NCBI RefSeq assembly: GCF_023704175.1
Contig: NZ_CP084530.1
Coordinates: 2,424,501 to 2,488,500 of the forward strand
Direction: 5' to 3'
DNA length: 64,000 bases
Origin: Paenibacillus sp. YPG26
Lineage (GTDB): Bacteria > Bacillota > Bacilli > Paenibacillales > Paenibacillaceae
The position numbers were made by a program, and so were the translations under genes. A model generated the notes under the pieces. That model saw nothing but the letters and a program-made list of their open reading frames with translations, did no database searches and was not told where the DNA came from. Positions 54,306 through 62,287 of the stretch are shown piece after piece. Numbering within the stretch: the first letter of the stretch is position 1; each line of letters begins with the position of its first letter.

Positions 54306-54331
54306 AAATTACCCATAAAAATGGGTAATTT
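54306..54331. promoter_or_regulatory. Perfect inverted repeat in the leader of the type VII operon
   Basis: AAATTACCCAT-AAAA-ATGGGTAATTT, 11-bp perfect arms around a 4-base loop, 35-60 bp before yukD. A minus-strand promoter candidate (TTGTAA, 17 bp, TAAGAT) lies just before it, so the repeat could be an operator at the transcription start or a 5' RNA hairpin. GTTACAAAT occurs twice nearby (54,301 and 54,354). Confidence 0.5.
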
Positions 54332-54429
54332 ATCTTAGTTTAGTTATTAGACTGTTACAAATCTTCTATCTTAATCGTATCTAAAGTGAAGAGATGGCGT
54401 GTCAGTTACATCTTTTGGGGGTAAACAGC

Positions 54430-54452
54430 AAAAAGAGACAGCAAACTGTCTC
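54430..54452 (-). terminator. Intrinsic terminator insulating the type VII operon
   Basis: Minus-strand GAGACAG-TTTG-CTGTCTC followed by five T. It points toward the type VII operon and would stop minus-strand transcription arriving from the 46-residue gene at 54,863-55,003. Confidence 0.7.
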
Positions 54453-54556
54453 CAGGGTAATATATTAATTTAGCAAGTTATAAGGTTATTTTAAGCTAAT
54501 TTTAATAATTGTGTTTTAGTATTGTATTATGAAACCACTGTATAGAGGTGATTAAA

Positions 54557-54796
54557 TTGAGAATCCTGATCAAATTTCAAAACAACACGGTTCCTGTCTA
54601 CTTTGCGGCAGAGAGCAAACAACCTATTCAACGAACCATCAAACTTTTGACAAGCGCACTTGAGAAGAAGTTCACAACTGGCAAGAGAGCTCTTAAGAAA
54701 TGTCTGACATCCCTGATCAGTATTGAGATTGAAGGCTCTGAAGCAATTCTTCACAGCAAGAGTGAGTTTGATTCCTTAGCTCTATCTTTATATTAA
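54557..54796 (+). CDS. Small conserved-looking hypothetical protein
   Basis: A 79-residue protein, basic and helical in the middle (QRTIKLLTSALEKKF, GKRALKKCLTSL), beginning RILIKFQNNTVPVYFA. The TTG at 54,557 has GAGGTG 6 nt upstream and is preferred over the GTG at 54,548. No family is recognised. It is divergent from the type VII operon and is the only plus-strand gene between 39.6 and 57.4 kb. The coding call rests on the ribosome site and amino-acid pattern only. Confidence 0.5.
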   Translation: MRILIKFQNNTVPVYFAAESKQPIQRTIKLLTSALEKKFTTGKRALKKCLTSLISIEIEGSEAILHSKSEFDSLALSLY

Positions 54797-54862
54797 AATT
54801 TGCGAGAATCGCCATTAAGGAATCACACATACAAAGGCAACTGAGGTCCATGGATAGCTGGT

Positions 54863-55003
54863 CTAACCCGCCACTCTCTGGGCCTCTTCCTCATGCCAAG
54901 CCTTCTCCACCCGGATGAGAAATAAAGTCAGCAAATTACGGCGGACTAATTCATGATCACACTTCTCCAGTTTTCTTAAAATAAAACGGTCAATAGCCAT
55001 CAT
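54863..55003 (-). CDS. Small protein of 46 residues
   Basis: ATG ATG start preceded by AAGGAGG 6-9 nt upstream, an excellent site. The product begins MMAIDRFILRKLEKCDHELV and ends WHEEEAQRVAG; it is amphipathic, helix-forming and has one Cys. No family is recognised. It stands alone between the MFS terminator and the hairpin at 54,430-54,452. Its size, strong translation signal and charge pattern fit a small regulatory protein; nothing more can be said. Confidence 0.6.
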   Translation of the reverse strand: MMAIDRFILRKLEKCDHELVRRNLLTLFLIRVEKAWHEEEAQRVAG

Positions 55004-55027
55004 GCCCACCTCCTTATAGTGAGATAA

Positions 55028-55063
55028 AACCGGGTAAAGGAACTTTTTTCCTTTGACCCGGTT
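55028..55063 (-). terminator. Intrinsic terminator after the MFS exporter
   Basis: Minus-strand AACCGGGT-C-AAAGGAA-n5-TTCCTTT-ACCCGGTT, a stem of 15 pairs with one bulge, followed by TTATC. It lies 73 bp beyond the MFS stop codon. Confidence 0.7.
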
Positions 55064-55135
55064 ACTTGTTATTTAACCCTTATATTTGGTTTTAAACGTC
55101 TATTTGACGGATCGAATGAAGAAAGATTGAAGAAA

Positions 55136-56353
55136 TTAACCATCGGATTTGGGAGCCGCATGCTGCTTGAGCACCGTTCGCCTTGCAGGATTCAGCCGCA
55201 GCACCGAAGCGGTGAGCAGGAGCAGCAGCCCATTAAGAACAAAGACGACCGAAATAGGGACAAATCCTGCCGCAGCCCCTCCTGCAACCGGTCCGGCCAT
55301 TCCCCCAAGCTGATTGGCGGATTGGTTCAAGCTGAACGCGCGTCCTCTAAATTCCGGTGCAGTAGATTGAACAATCAGGGCATTCAAGGACGGATATACC
55401 GCCGCGAAGAACAAGCCGTACACGAAGCGGAGGAGGCCGAACCCGTATAAGTTATGGAAAATCAACTGCAGGAGGTTGCCGACTCCTCCCCCGACCAGTC
55501 CAATAATCAGTGTATTCCGGTACCCTATCCGCTGGCCGATCCTGCCCCAGATCGGTGCCGCTAGAACGGTTGCGATGCCTACAGCCGAGAAAATAATTCC
55601 GGAACTAAGCGAAGCATCCCCCATAGACGCACCCAGATCCACCACATACAAGGTTAACAGGGGTTCAAGCACCATTACCGAAGTCGTTACGATGAGCACA
55701 ACGGTCAGAAGCCGGATCAATGGACGATTCGCGATGGCCTCTTTGAAATCATCCAGTACATGAGATCTGGCCTGATCCCGGTGAAAGTTCTCTTCCTTGA
55801 CGAAAAACAAGGCGATCAGAGCAGAGATCAATACAACGCCACCCGCGGCAATAAAGCATTCCCGATAACCGATATATTTGCTCAGTACCCCGCCAATCAT
55901 CGGCCCAACAATACCACCCGCAGCTCCTGCGGTTGACATAATTCCAAGGGAATAGCCCACATTGCGCTCGGGGGTATTGGTTGCAACAAGGGCGATAGCG
56001 GAAGGAACATAACCGGCCAGCAGGCCTGAGAGGATGCGCACACCCAGAAGCTGATAAGGATCCTGCACGAGCGAGGTCAGAATGTAGACCCCACACAGAC
56101 AGAATCCTGAGCGCAGAAGCATGGGCTTGCGGCCGTATTTATCCGAAAGCGATCCCCAATAGGGAGCAATTAAGGCTCCAGCGAGAAAGGTAATCCCAAA
56201 GGTCAGTCCGGACCATAAAGTTACATTGGTGCGGACTCCCAGGTCATGACTGATGAACAAGGATAGAAATGGAATTACCATTGAATAGGCCATACTGCAA
56301 AAGAATACACCGCTCCAGAGAACATACAGATTCTTTCTCCATGAAAATTCCAT
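55136..56353 (-). CDS. MFS drug-efflux transporter (MdtG-like)
   Basis: A 405-residue, 12-helix major-facilitator protein. Loop 2-3 motif GSLSDKYGRKPML, helix-4 RILSGLLAGYVPSAIALV and the antiporter motif C-like GIVGPMIGG place it among proton-coupled drug exporters. The second half repeats the pattern (GRIGQRIGYRNTLI). The ATG at 56,353 follows GAGGTGG at 7 nt; the frame extension to 56,413 is not part of the protein. Substrate unknown. Monocistronic, with terminators on both sides. Confidence 0.9.
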   Translation of the reverse strand: MEFSWRKNLYVLWSGVFFCSMAYSMVIPFLSLFISHDLGVRTNVTLWSGLTFGITFLAGALIAPYWGSLSDKYGRKPMLLRSGFCLCGVYILTSLVQDPYQLLGVRILSGLLAGYVPSAIALVATNTPERNVGYSLGIMSTAGAAGGIVGPMIGGVLSKYIGYRECFIAAGGVVLISALIALFFVKEENFHRDQARSHVLDDFKEAIANRPLIRLLTVVLIVTTSVMVLEPLLTLYVVDLGASMGDASLSSGIIFSAVGIATVLAAPIWGRIGQRIGYRNTLIIGLVGGGVGNLLQLIFHNLYGFGLLRFVYGLFFAAVYPSLNALIVQSTAPEFRGRAFSLNQSANQLGGMAGPVAGGAAAGFVPISVVFVLNGLLLLLTASVLRLNPARRTVLKQHAAPKSDG

Positions 56354-56521
56354 TTCGGTCCACCTCTGTTTCTCTTCCCCACACTTACACGGGAGACTTA
56401 ATCGTGTCTGCAATAACAGATTTGATATTCTCTATATATTAAAGCTTTTTTATAGTGTTTCACAGCTTTACATACTTTTTTCATAAAATTATTACAAGCA
56501 ACTATAGATTCTCATCACGCA

Positions 56522-56569
56522 GAACAGGGCGCCCAAGGCAGAATCATCTGCTTAAAGGGCGCCCTGTTC
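56522..56569. terminator. Large hairpin between the DUF3939-like and MFS genes
   Basis: Thirteen-bp arms GAACAGGGCGCCC and complement, with a second inner helix in the loop, 28 bp after the DUF3939-like stop codon. There is no long T-run, so it may be a terminator or a processing or protective hairpin. Confidence 0.5.
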
Positions 56570-56596
56570 AATATTTCTTGAGACTTAATCTAAATT

Positions 56597-57101
56597 TTAC
56601 AGCTCAAGAATCATAACTGAGGAATCCTGGTGGCCGCCATGCATCCCGGCTCTTTCCGGACGATGGGTCAGCATGACCTCCTGCTCAGTCACATACAGCG
56701 GGATTGTTGGAAGCTCGTTCAGATAGTGCTCATTCATCAGCACATGGACATCCACCTCGTACTCGCGGGATCCTCCAATTACAGGCATTCTCCCCGTCTC
56801 ATTCACGTAATCGTCCACGGCGTTCTGCACCAGATCCAGATAGTACGGAATGTGCCGCTCCTCTTCGGGAAATATCTCGTATGTCTCCCTGGAAAGGTAG
56901 AACTTCTGCTCGGGTACGCCGCCAAGATAGCGGCTAAGCCTCGACAGATCTATTGTACCGTCACTCTGTAAGAGCGACATCCGGTTAATGGGGGGCCGGC
57001 ATCTCATCTTCATATCTCAGAACAGCTCTTCTTATGTCTTCCAGCGTCACATGAATCGCGGCACGATCTGCGGTGCTGCGTTTTTTTCTCCAAAACATCA
57101 T
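56597..57101 (-). pseudogene. DUF3939-like gene interrupted by a frameshift
   Basis: Translation begins at ATG 57,101 (GGGAGG 8 nt upstream) and gives 38 codons (MMFWRKKRSTADRAAIHVTL through RYEDEMPAPH) before a TAA at 56,985. Removing one base from the six-G run at 56,990-56,995 joins this to the next frame (INRMSLLQSDGTIDLSRLSR onward) and yields a continuous 167-residue protein of DUF3939 type, with YLGGVPEQKFYLSRETYEIF and IPYYLDLVQNAVDDYV. As it stands the second part has no ribosome site of its own. It could be a true pseudogene, a slippage-controlled gene or a sequencing error in the homopolymer. Confidence 0.75.
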
Positions 57102-57424
57102 AATGGGTACCTCCCTGTTACTCAGCTTTGTCAGGAAGCGCTTACATTATTATTGTATCCTGAAATTTCGTTTTTGAACATGGTAAATCTCTAACTTTTT
57201 GTATTTATTCATAAATCTCTAATTCACTGGGTTCTACTCCCGCCACATTGCCGTATCCTCCATCTATTTAACATGCCTTGGTAAGTTATCCCTCCATACT
57301 GTGTGTCAGCGCTGGAAATTAAGGTTTAATTGCTGTAGGATTAGATTGTTTCGTTCTATAGGGTACCCGGTACCTATCGTGCTCAGGCAGCAGCTAAACA
57401 GAGGATCATGAAGGAGGACTTCCA
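57102..57424. other. Intergenic region between divergent DUF3939-like and bdr genes
   Basis: Holds the two divergent promoter areas, a cre-like box at 57,132-57,147 and a GGTACC-rich palindrome near 57,361-57,374. No gene is evident. Confidence 0.45.
57132..57147 (-). promoter_or_regulatory. Possible catabolite-responsive element (cre)
   Basis: Minus strand ATGTAAGCGCTTCCTG, matching the CcpA consensus WTGNAANCGNWNNCWW at all but the last fixed position. It lies between a promoter-like TACAAT and the DUF3939-like gene, a roadblock position. Confidence 0.35.
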
Positions 57425-58417
57425 TTGGAAGATGTAATTATCATAGGTGCTGGACCCTGCGGACTGTCCGCAGCCATAGAATGCCAGCTTCAAGGCTTGT
57501 CTGTAAGAGTGATAGAGAAATATAACATTGTTCACTCTATTTATTTATATCCCACCCATATGCAATTCTTCAGTACGTCTGAAGCACTTGAGATCGGGGA
57601 TATCCCGTTCGTAACTCCGGGGGACAAGCCCTTCCGTCATGAGGCACTGGCTTATTACCGCAGGGTGGCTTCGCATTACAACCTTCAGGTGAATTGTTAT
57701 GAAGAGGCTCTCAGCATCGACCGCAAGCCTGAAGGAACCTTCACCGTACGTACAAGAACCTCTTCAGGAGAAGAGCTGGAGTACTCAGCTCGTCATGTCG
57801 TCATATCCTCAGGGTATTTCGACCATCCCAATCTCCTTGGCATCCCTGGTGAAGAGAGGGAGAAGGTGACCCACTATTTCCGTGAAGCCCATCCTTATAC
57901 CGGAATGAAGGTAGCGATTATCGGAGGCAGCAACTCGGCTGTGGATGCGGCTATGGAGCTGATTCGTGTCGGTGCGGAGGTTACGATTGTATACCGCGGG
58001 GAAGGCATTTCCTCCCATATCAAGCCATGGGTCAAGCCTTTGTTCGAATCTATGATTGACAAAGGGCGCATCCAAATGCGCACCTCATCCCGTGTGATCT
58101 CTATTCTTCAGGACCGTATCGTTACAGAGTCTCTCACGGATGGAACCACAACTGAGCTTGAGAATGATTTTGTGCTGGCTCTGACAGGCTTTCGGCCTGA
58201 CCGTAAGCTGCTAGCCTCGGCAGGGGTCCAAATGTCGGATGACATGGATAAGCCGGTCTTTGATCCTGAGACCATGGAGAGTAATATCCCTGGGCTCTAT
58301 ATCGCCGGAGTGGTAGCTTCAGGACGTAATGCGAACGAGGTATTCATTGAATCAGGCCGCGGCCACGGCAGACTTATCGCTAGGCATATTATGAACACCC
58401 CATCTTCGGAGGCGTGA
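57425..58417 (+). CDS. bdr: Bacillithiol disulfide reductase (YpdA type)
   Basis: FAD- and NADPH-dependent reductase that recycles oxidised bacillithiol. 330 residues with an N-terminal FAD motif ([10 protein letters not shown], residues 7-16), the YpdA-typical [16 protein letters not shown] and a central NADPH motif ([16 protein letters not shown]). The vicinal active-site CxxC of thioredoxin reductases is absent, as in YpdA; the single Cys in GPCG is the conserved redox Cys. The start is TTG with GAAGGAGG upstream. The following DUF441 gene begins 2 bp after its stop. Confidence 0.93.
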   Translation: MEDVIIIGAGPCGLSAAIECQLQGLSVRVIEKYNIVHSIYLYPTHMQFFSTSEALEIGDIPFVTPGDKPFRHEALAYYRRVASHYNLQVNCYEEALSIDRKPEGTFTVRTRTSSGEELEYSARHVVISSGYFDHPNLLGIPGEEREKVTHYFREAHPYTGMKVAIIGGSNSAVDAAMELIRVGAEVTIVYRGEGISSHIKPWVKPLFESMIDKGRIQMRTSSRVISILQDRIVTESLTDGTTTELENDFVLALTGFRPDRKLLASAGVQMSDDMDKPVFDPETMESNIPGLYIAGVVASGRNANEVFIESGRGHGRLIARHIMNTPSSEA

Positions 58418-58419
58418 AT

Positions 58420-58875
58420 ATGATGGCCCACATTGATATCACCGCACTTCTGCTGTTATTCATGGCAGGGCTTGGTATATTCAGCGGCAACATGCCTATC
58501 ACGGTCGCTATGATTGTGCTGCTGCTTCTGAGAGTGACCAAGATGAATCAGTTCTTCCCCTGGCTGGACAAATATGGCCTGACTATAGGCATTATCGTGC
58601 TCACCATCGGGGTAATGTCCCCTGTAGCCAGCGGCAAGCTCTCTCCTCAAATGCTATGGGCTTCTTTCTTTCACTGGAAGTCGCTGTGCGCGATTGCCGT
58701 CGGCATACTCGTAGCCTATCTCGGCGGCCGCGGAGCATCCTTGATGAGTAGTCAGCCAACCGTTGTTGCCGGCCTCTTGATTGGTACCGTCATCGGGGTT
58801 GCCTTCTTCAAAGGAGTACCCGTTGGTCCTCTTATTGCAGCCGGGTTGTTATCCATATTAATTGGCCGAAGCTGA
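58420..58875 (+). CDS. DUF441 membrane protein (YtwI family)
   Basis: A 151-residue integral membrane protein with four to five helices and a typical DUF441 pattern ([66 protein letters not shown]). Function unknown. ATG at 58,420 follows GGAGG; a GTG at 58,414 overlaps the bdr stop. Co-transcribed with bdr and closed by a strong terminator. Confidence 0.92.
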   Translation: MMAHIDITALLLLFMAGLGIFSGNMPITVAMIVLLLLRVTKMNQFFPWLDKYGLTIGIIVLTIGVMSPVASGKLSPQMLWASFFHWKSLCAIAVGILVAYLGGRGASLMSSQPTVVAGLLIGTVIGVAFFKGVPVGPLIAAGLLSILIGRS

Positions 58876-58890
58876 GCCATGTGCAAGAAG

Positions 58891-58918
58891 AAAGGGCCGT
58901 CTATTTAGACGGCCCTTT
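58891..58918. terminator. Intrinsic terminator after the bdr-DUF441 operon
   Basis: AAAGGGCCGTCTA-TT-TAGACGGCCCTTT, 13-bp perfect arms with a two-base loop, 15 bp after the DUF441 stop. Confidence 0.85.
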
Positions 58919-59044
58919 GCTGTGGATTCATTACATACATGTTAGAAAGCGATAGAAAAGCGATATTGCTGCCTCGGAGAGCAGCTTCCGCTAGGCCATC
59001 CACCTAGGACTTGCATGGTGATCAAGCGGAGAACGGCACCCCTT

Positions 59045-60817
59045 TTACTGGAGATTCTGGATACTGTATAAGCCGGCGTATACTCCCTCTTCGGCCATTA
59101 ATTCCTCATGGGTACCAGACTCCACTACAGCCCCATCCTTCATCACATAGATCCGGTCAGCATGGGTTATTGTAGACAGCCGGTGAGCGACCACAAGCGT
59201 GGTCCGATTCGTCGACAGATCTCTAAGGGACTGCTGAATCAGATGCTCGGACTCCAGATCGAGAGCCGAGGTCGCTTCATCCAGAATAAGTATCGGCGGA
59301 TCCTTGAGAAATACCCGGGCTATAGCAATCCGCTGCTTCTGTCCCCCGGACAGCTTGACTCCCCGTTCGCCAACCTCGGTATCGTAGCCTTGAGGAAGCT
59401 TCATGATAAAGTCATGGGCATTCGCCGCCTTGGCGGCCTCAATGACCGCCTCCTCACCCCCGTCCGGATTTCCAAGAATGATATTATCCCTTACCGTCCC
59501 GCTGAACAGAAAGTTATCCTGGAGCACCATGCCCACGTGACTTCGCAGACTCTGCATCGTATAGTCGCGGACGTCATGACCATTCACCGAGACGGAACCT
59601 TCCTGAATGTCGTAGAATCTGGGGATCAGACCCACCAGAGAGGATTTGCCCCCTCCGCTCATCCCGACAAAGGCAATCGTCTCTCCAGGCTGGACACTTA
59701 GAGAAATATCTCTCAGCACCCACCCCCCGGAATCCTGATATTTGAACCATACCTTCTCGAAAGAAACACTGCAGGAGTCCGCCTTGAGAACCTTGGAATC
59801 AGGCTCGTCTCTCATATCATAGGGTTCTTCCAGCAGCTCATGCACCCGTTCCCAGGAAGCGGTGGCCTGGGTCAACGTCGTTGACGAGTTAATAAGCCGT
59901 TTCAGTGGTGCGTACAGGCGGTCAAGATACCCGAAGAAGGCAACAAAGGTGCCGAGTGTAAGATTGCCTTGAAGAACCTGATAGCCCCCATAGCCAATAA
60001 CGAGCAGTGGAGCCAGGTCAGTCAGCGTATTGATGATTGCGAACGTCCAGGCGTTCCAGCGGCTCTGCGCCAATCCTTTACTAAGAAAGGCTTCATTCGT
60101 TCTCCCGAACAGCTTACGGTCATAACCTTCGAGCGCGAAGCTGCGGATGACCGAAATTCCTTGAATGCGTTCATGCAGATAAGCCTGTATTCCCGCCAAG
60201 GCTGCCGAACGGTCCTTGGTGAGTTTTTTCAGACGCTTGTACATTATTTTTACCGAAAGAGCATATAAAGGCATAATGGCAATGGACACTAAGGTCAGCA
60301 CCGGGTCCAGATAGAGCATAAAGCCAAGCACAAAGACCAGTGTAAACAGATCCAGCCAGATATTCATCATTCCGACTTCAACGATATTCTTGGTCTGCTC
60401 CGCATCGTTAATGAACCGGGATATTATCTCCCCCACTTTAGTGTTCTGATAATAACGCAGCGACAGCCGCTGTAGGTGCTCATAGAGCCTGGTGCGCAGG
60501 TCGAACAGAATTTTGGCCGTAATATACTGGGCAAAGTACTGCCGGGCATACTCGACAGGTCCCCGGACGATCACGAACAGGAAGAAGGTAATTCCCAGCA
60601 CCAGCATAAGCTGCTGAATCTGCTGCTGCAGGGTCAAGCTGTCATTCAGCATAAGATCATCCACAACATATTTAAGAATGAGTGGAAGAAGAGACGGAAT
60701 CCCGAACTTCAGGATTCCGATCAGAACAGTTACGATAATCCATTTCGTATAAGGTTTTACAAACACAAAATAAGCTTTCCATTGACTCAATTGAGGCGCA
60801 CTTCCCTTGGTTGACAT
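59045..60817 (-). CDS. ABC exporter with fused membrane and ATPase domains
   Basis: A 590-residue exporter half that would act as a homodimer. Six membrane helices fill about 20-310, followed by one nucleotide-binding domain: Walker A GMSGGGKSSLVGL, signature LSGGQKQRIAIARV, Walker B with Glu (ILILDEATSALD) and switch His (VVAHRLST). It resembles lipid A/multidrug exporters of the MsbA/YfiB/YknU group. The frame is open to 61,078 but that extension overlaps the divergent gene at 60,900; MSTKGSAPQLSQWKAYF at 60,817 is the natural N-terminus, although the ribosome site is weak. Substrate unknown. Confidence 0.9.
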   Translation of the reverse strand: MSTKGSAPQLSQWKAYFVFVKPYTKWIIVTVLIGILKFGIPSLLPLILKYVVDDLMLNDSLTLQQQIQQLMLVLGITFFLFVIVRGPVEYARQYFAQYITAKILFDLRTRLYEHLQRLSLRYYQNTKVGEIISRFINDAEQTKNIVEVGMMNIWLDLFTLVFVLGFMLYLDPVLTLVSIAIMPLYALSVKIMYKRLKKLTKDRSAALAGIQAYLHERIQGISVIRSFALEGYDRKLFGRTNEAFLSKGLAQSRWNAWTFAIINTLTDLAPLLVIGYGGYQVLQGNLTLGTFVAFFGYLDRLYAPLKRLINSSTTLTQATASWERVHELLEEPYDMRDEPDSKVLKADSCSVSFEKVWFKYQDSGGWVLRDISLSVQPGETIAFVGMSGGGKSSLVGLIPRFYDIQEGSVSVNGHDVRDYTMQSLRSHVGMVLQDNFLFSGTVRDNIILGNPDGGEEAVIEAAKAANAHDFIMKLPQGYDTEVGERGVKLSGGQKQRIAIARVFLKDPPILILDEATSALDLESEHLIQQSLRDLSTNRTTLVVAHRLSTITHADRIYVMKDGAVVESGTHEELMAEEGVYAGLYSIQNLQ

Positions 60818-60899
60818 TTTTATGAGAGCCTGAATTTGGCACTTGGCTGCACATTTATGATATACTCTACTGCATAATTTGATGAATGTGAGGAAATTC

Positions 60900-61418
60900 A
60901 TGCCACGTCGATTTATTATTGAAGCCGTAATGTTAGCTATATATGGGGAGATTACGGCTCCGGATGAACCTGTTGAATTCATTGTACCGTATCCCACAAT
61001 CATGGAGCTATATGAGTTCCGGAACAGTCCCGAACCTTTGATGAGCGACCCGGACGATGACCTGTATGTGAAGAGCAAGATTGAGGAGCTGATCGACTAT
61101 TTGGAAGTGCCCTTCAATCGCAAAAAACTCGAGCGGGCGCTAAGTATCCCTTGGTCAAAAAGCTCTTCAATCCTGCTCGGCAAGTCAGTCTCGCTTACCA
61201 TTGTCAATGCTCTGGATAATGAGCAATACGGCGAATTCCTTGATCCCATCGAGACGGTAATCGTGCTGACCTCACTTAGGGAATCCGCTCCGGTTCTTAC
61301 GGATCAGCCTGAATTGATCAGCCGGATTATTGATGCTGAGATACCTGTGCAGGTATTTGGCATTCAGGACTTTCATTTCGCGGTGGAGACGGACAATCTT
61401 GACTCGCAGCAGACATAG
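60900..61418 (+). CDS. Conserved hypothetical protein, 172 residues
   Basis: A soluble acidic protein beginning MPRRFIIEAVMLAIYGEITA, followed by an inserted-looking beta/alpha stretch (FIVPYPTIMELYEFRN) and a C-terminal part with PIETVIVLTSLRES and LISRIIDAEIPVQVF. I recall Paenibacillus proteins with this start but cannot assign a reliable function. The ATG at 60,900 follows GAGGAA; the frame opens at 60,879. Divergent from the ABC exporter, with 82 bp between them, and followed by a strong terminator. Confidence 0.7.
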   Translation: MPRRFIIEAVMLAIYGEITAPDEPVEFIVPYPTIMELYEFRNSPEPLMSDPDDDLYVKSKIEELIDYLEVPFNRKKLERALSIPWSKSSSILLGKSVSLTIVNALDNEQYGEFLDPIETVIVLTSLRESAPVLTDQPELISRIIDAEIPVQVFGIQDFHFAVETDNLDSQQT

Positions 61419-61419
61419 T

Positions 61420-61446
61420 AACAGGCCCGCAGTTAGCGGGCCTGTT
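61420..61446. terminator. Intrinsic terminator between convergent genes
   Basis: AACAGGCCCGC-n5-GCGGGCCTGTT, 11-bp perfect arms, between the hypothetical gene and the HesB-like gene. Confidence 0.8.
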
Positions 61447-61468
61447 AACGCTGCTTCTATAATACGGA

Positions 61469-61774
61469 TTAAGCTGTCTTCACTTTGGCCTTCACATATT
61501 CATATGCAATATCGTCGGACGACTCCTCATAGGTTACTTTCAGATCGTATCCTTCCAAATACCACATATCCTGCTCTTCCATATAGAAGTTAATCCCTTC
61601 CGCTTCCATCGCATAACCGGGTGAACCCGGATCTTCAACACCAATACCAAGGGAAAATCCGGGATGAATATGGCCGCCGGCACTGTAGCGAACGAAAAAG
61701 CGGATCGCCTGCCCCTCCTGAAGCTCCAATTCCTTTTTATACCACTTAGCTGCTGAATCGGTAACGTGGATCAT
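61469..61774 (-). CDS. HesB/YneR-like protein without Fe-S cysteines
   Basis: A 101-residue protein with the HesB/IscA fold: MIHVTDSAAKWYKKELELQEG, FFVRYSAGGHIHPGFSLGI, and VEDPGSPGYAMEAEGINFYM. The family's three cluster-binding cysteines are missing, there is no Cys at all, so it is the YneR-type branch and probably does not carry an iron-sulfur cluster. Function unknown. Start follows AGGAGATGA. Monocistronic. Confidence 0.88.
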   Translation of the reverse strand: MIHVTDSAAKWYKKELELQEGQAIRFFVRYSAGGHIHPGFSLGIGVEDPGSPGYAMEAEGINFYMEEQDMWYLEGYDLKVTYEESSDDIAYEYVKAKVKTA

Positions 61775-61906
61775 CAGTTCATCTCCTTCGTTTTCTCTTT
61801 GAAGTGGAACGCCCTTGATTGTTCCTTATCGCTCTTCACCCTCTATTTTAGACCATGAGCCCTCGAATGCCAAACGTCCTTTTCTGGGTCATAAACAAAT
61901 TAAAGT

Positions 61907-61936
61907 TTGACAATTTTGCGAACTGGGTGATAAAAT
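61907..61936 (+). promoter_or_regulatory. Sigma-A promoter of the bmrC-like leader
   Basis: TTGACA (61,907-61,912), 18-bp spacer and TAAAAT (61,931-61,936), about 50 bp before the leader peptide start. Confidence 0.75.
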
Positions 61937-61988
61937 CGTCAGCGTACGAACATTATTGAACTATTTTCCAAAAGAAAGGGTGAATACG

Positions 61989-62087
61989 GTGTTTAAAGAT
62001 CATCTCATGAACTCAATTGAGTACTCGGCACAGCCACAACAACTGAATACCGGAGGTAACCCTGCAATTCTCGGAATTGGTTTGTAG
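61989..62087 (+). CDS. bmrB: BmrB-like leader peptide, 32 residues
   Basis: Short open frame starting GTG with AAAGGGTG 6 nt upstream, ending TAG at 62,085-62,087. The peptide begins MFKDHLMNSIEYSAQPQQLN and ends GGNPAILGIGL. It lies about 200 bp before a BmrC homologue, with an intrinsic terminator between them. In B. subtilis, bmrCD is controlled by translation of the upstream peptide BmrB: stalled ribosomes disrupt the terminator. The peptide here is shorter and not obviously similar in sequence, so the role is inferred from layout. Confidence 0.65.
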   Translation: MFKDHLMNSIEYSAQPQQLNTGGNPAILGIGL

Positions 62088-62184
62088 CTGGACTGGAATC
62101 TTGCTCTTTGAGCATCTTCTCTTGTTCTGCGGCGGTTACTTGTGCTCAAGTGACGTACGCATGCTATGTGACCTTAAATAGGAA

Positions 62185-62216
62185 GGCATATCGTTGACGG
62201 ACGATATGCCTTTTTT
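62185..62216 (+). terminator. Attenuator terminator before the bmrC-like gene
   Basis: GGCATATCGT-n6-ACGATATGCC followed by TTTTTT, 70 bp upstream of the exporter start and within the same transcript. The 5' arm region (AAGGCATA) can pair with TATGTGACCTT just upstream (62,165-62,175), an alternative antiterminator helix. Confidence 0.85.
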
Positions 62217-62287
62217 GTCTTTTTCCGTAATTTTGCAGTGTTGCTTATGATTGTTTGAACCACATATAAACCAAAGGAGGGAACCCA

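Noticed and set aside
57361..57374. GGGTACCCGGTACC palindrome as an operator before bdr
   Set aside because: It is short, simple and has no second copy in the window, so there is no support beyond chance.
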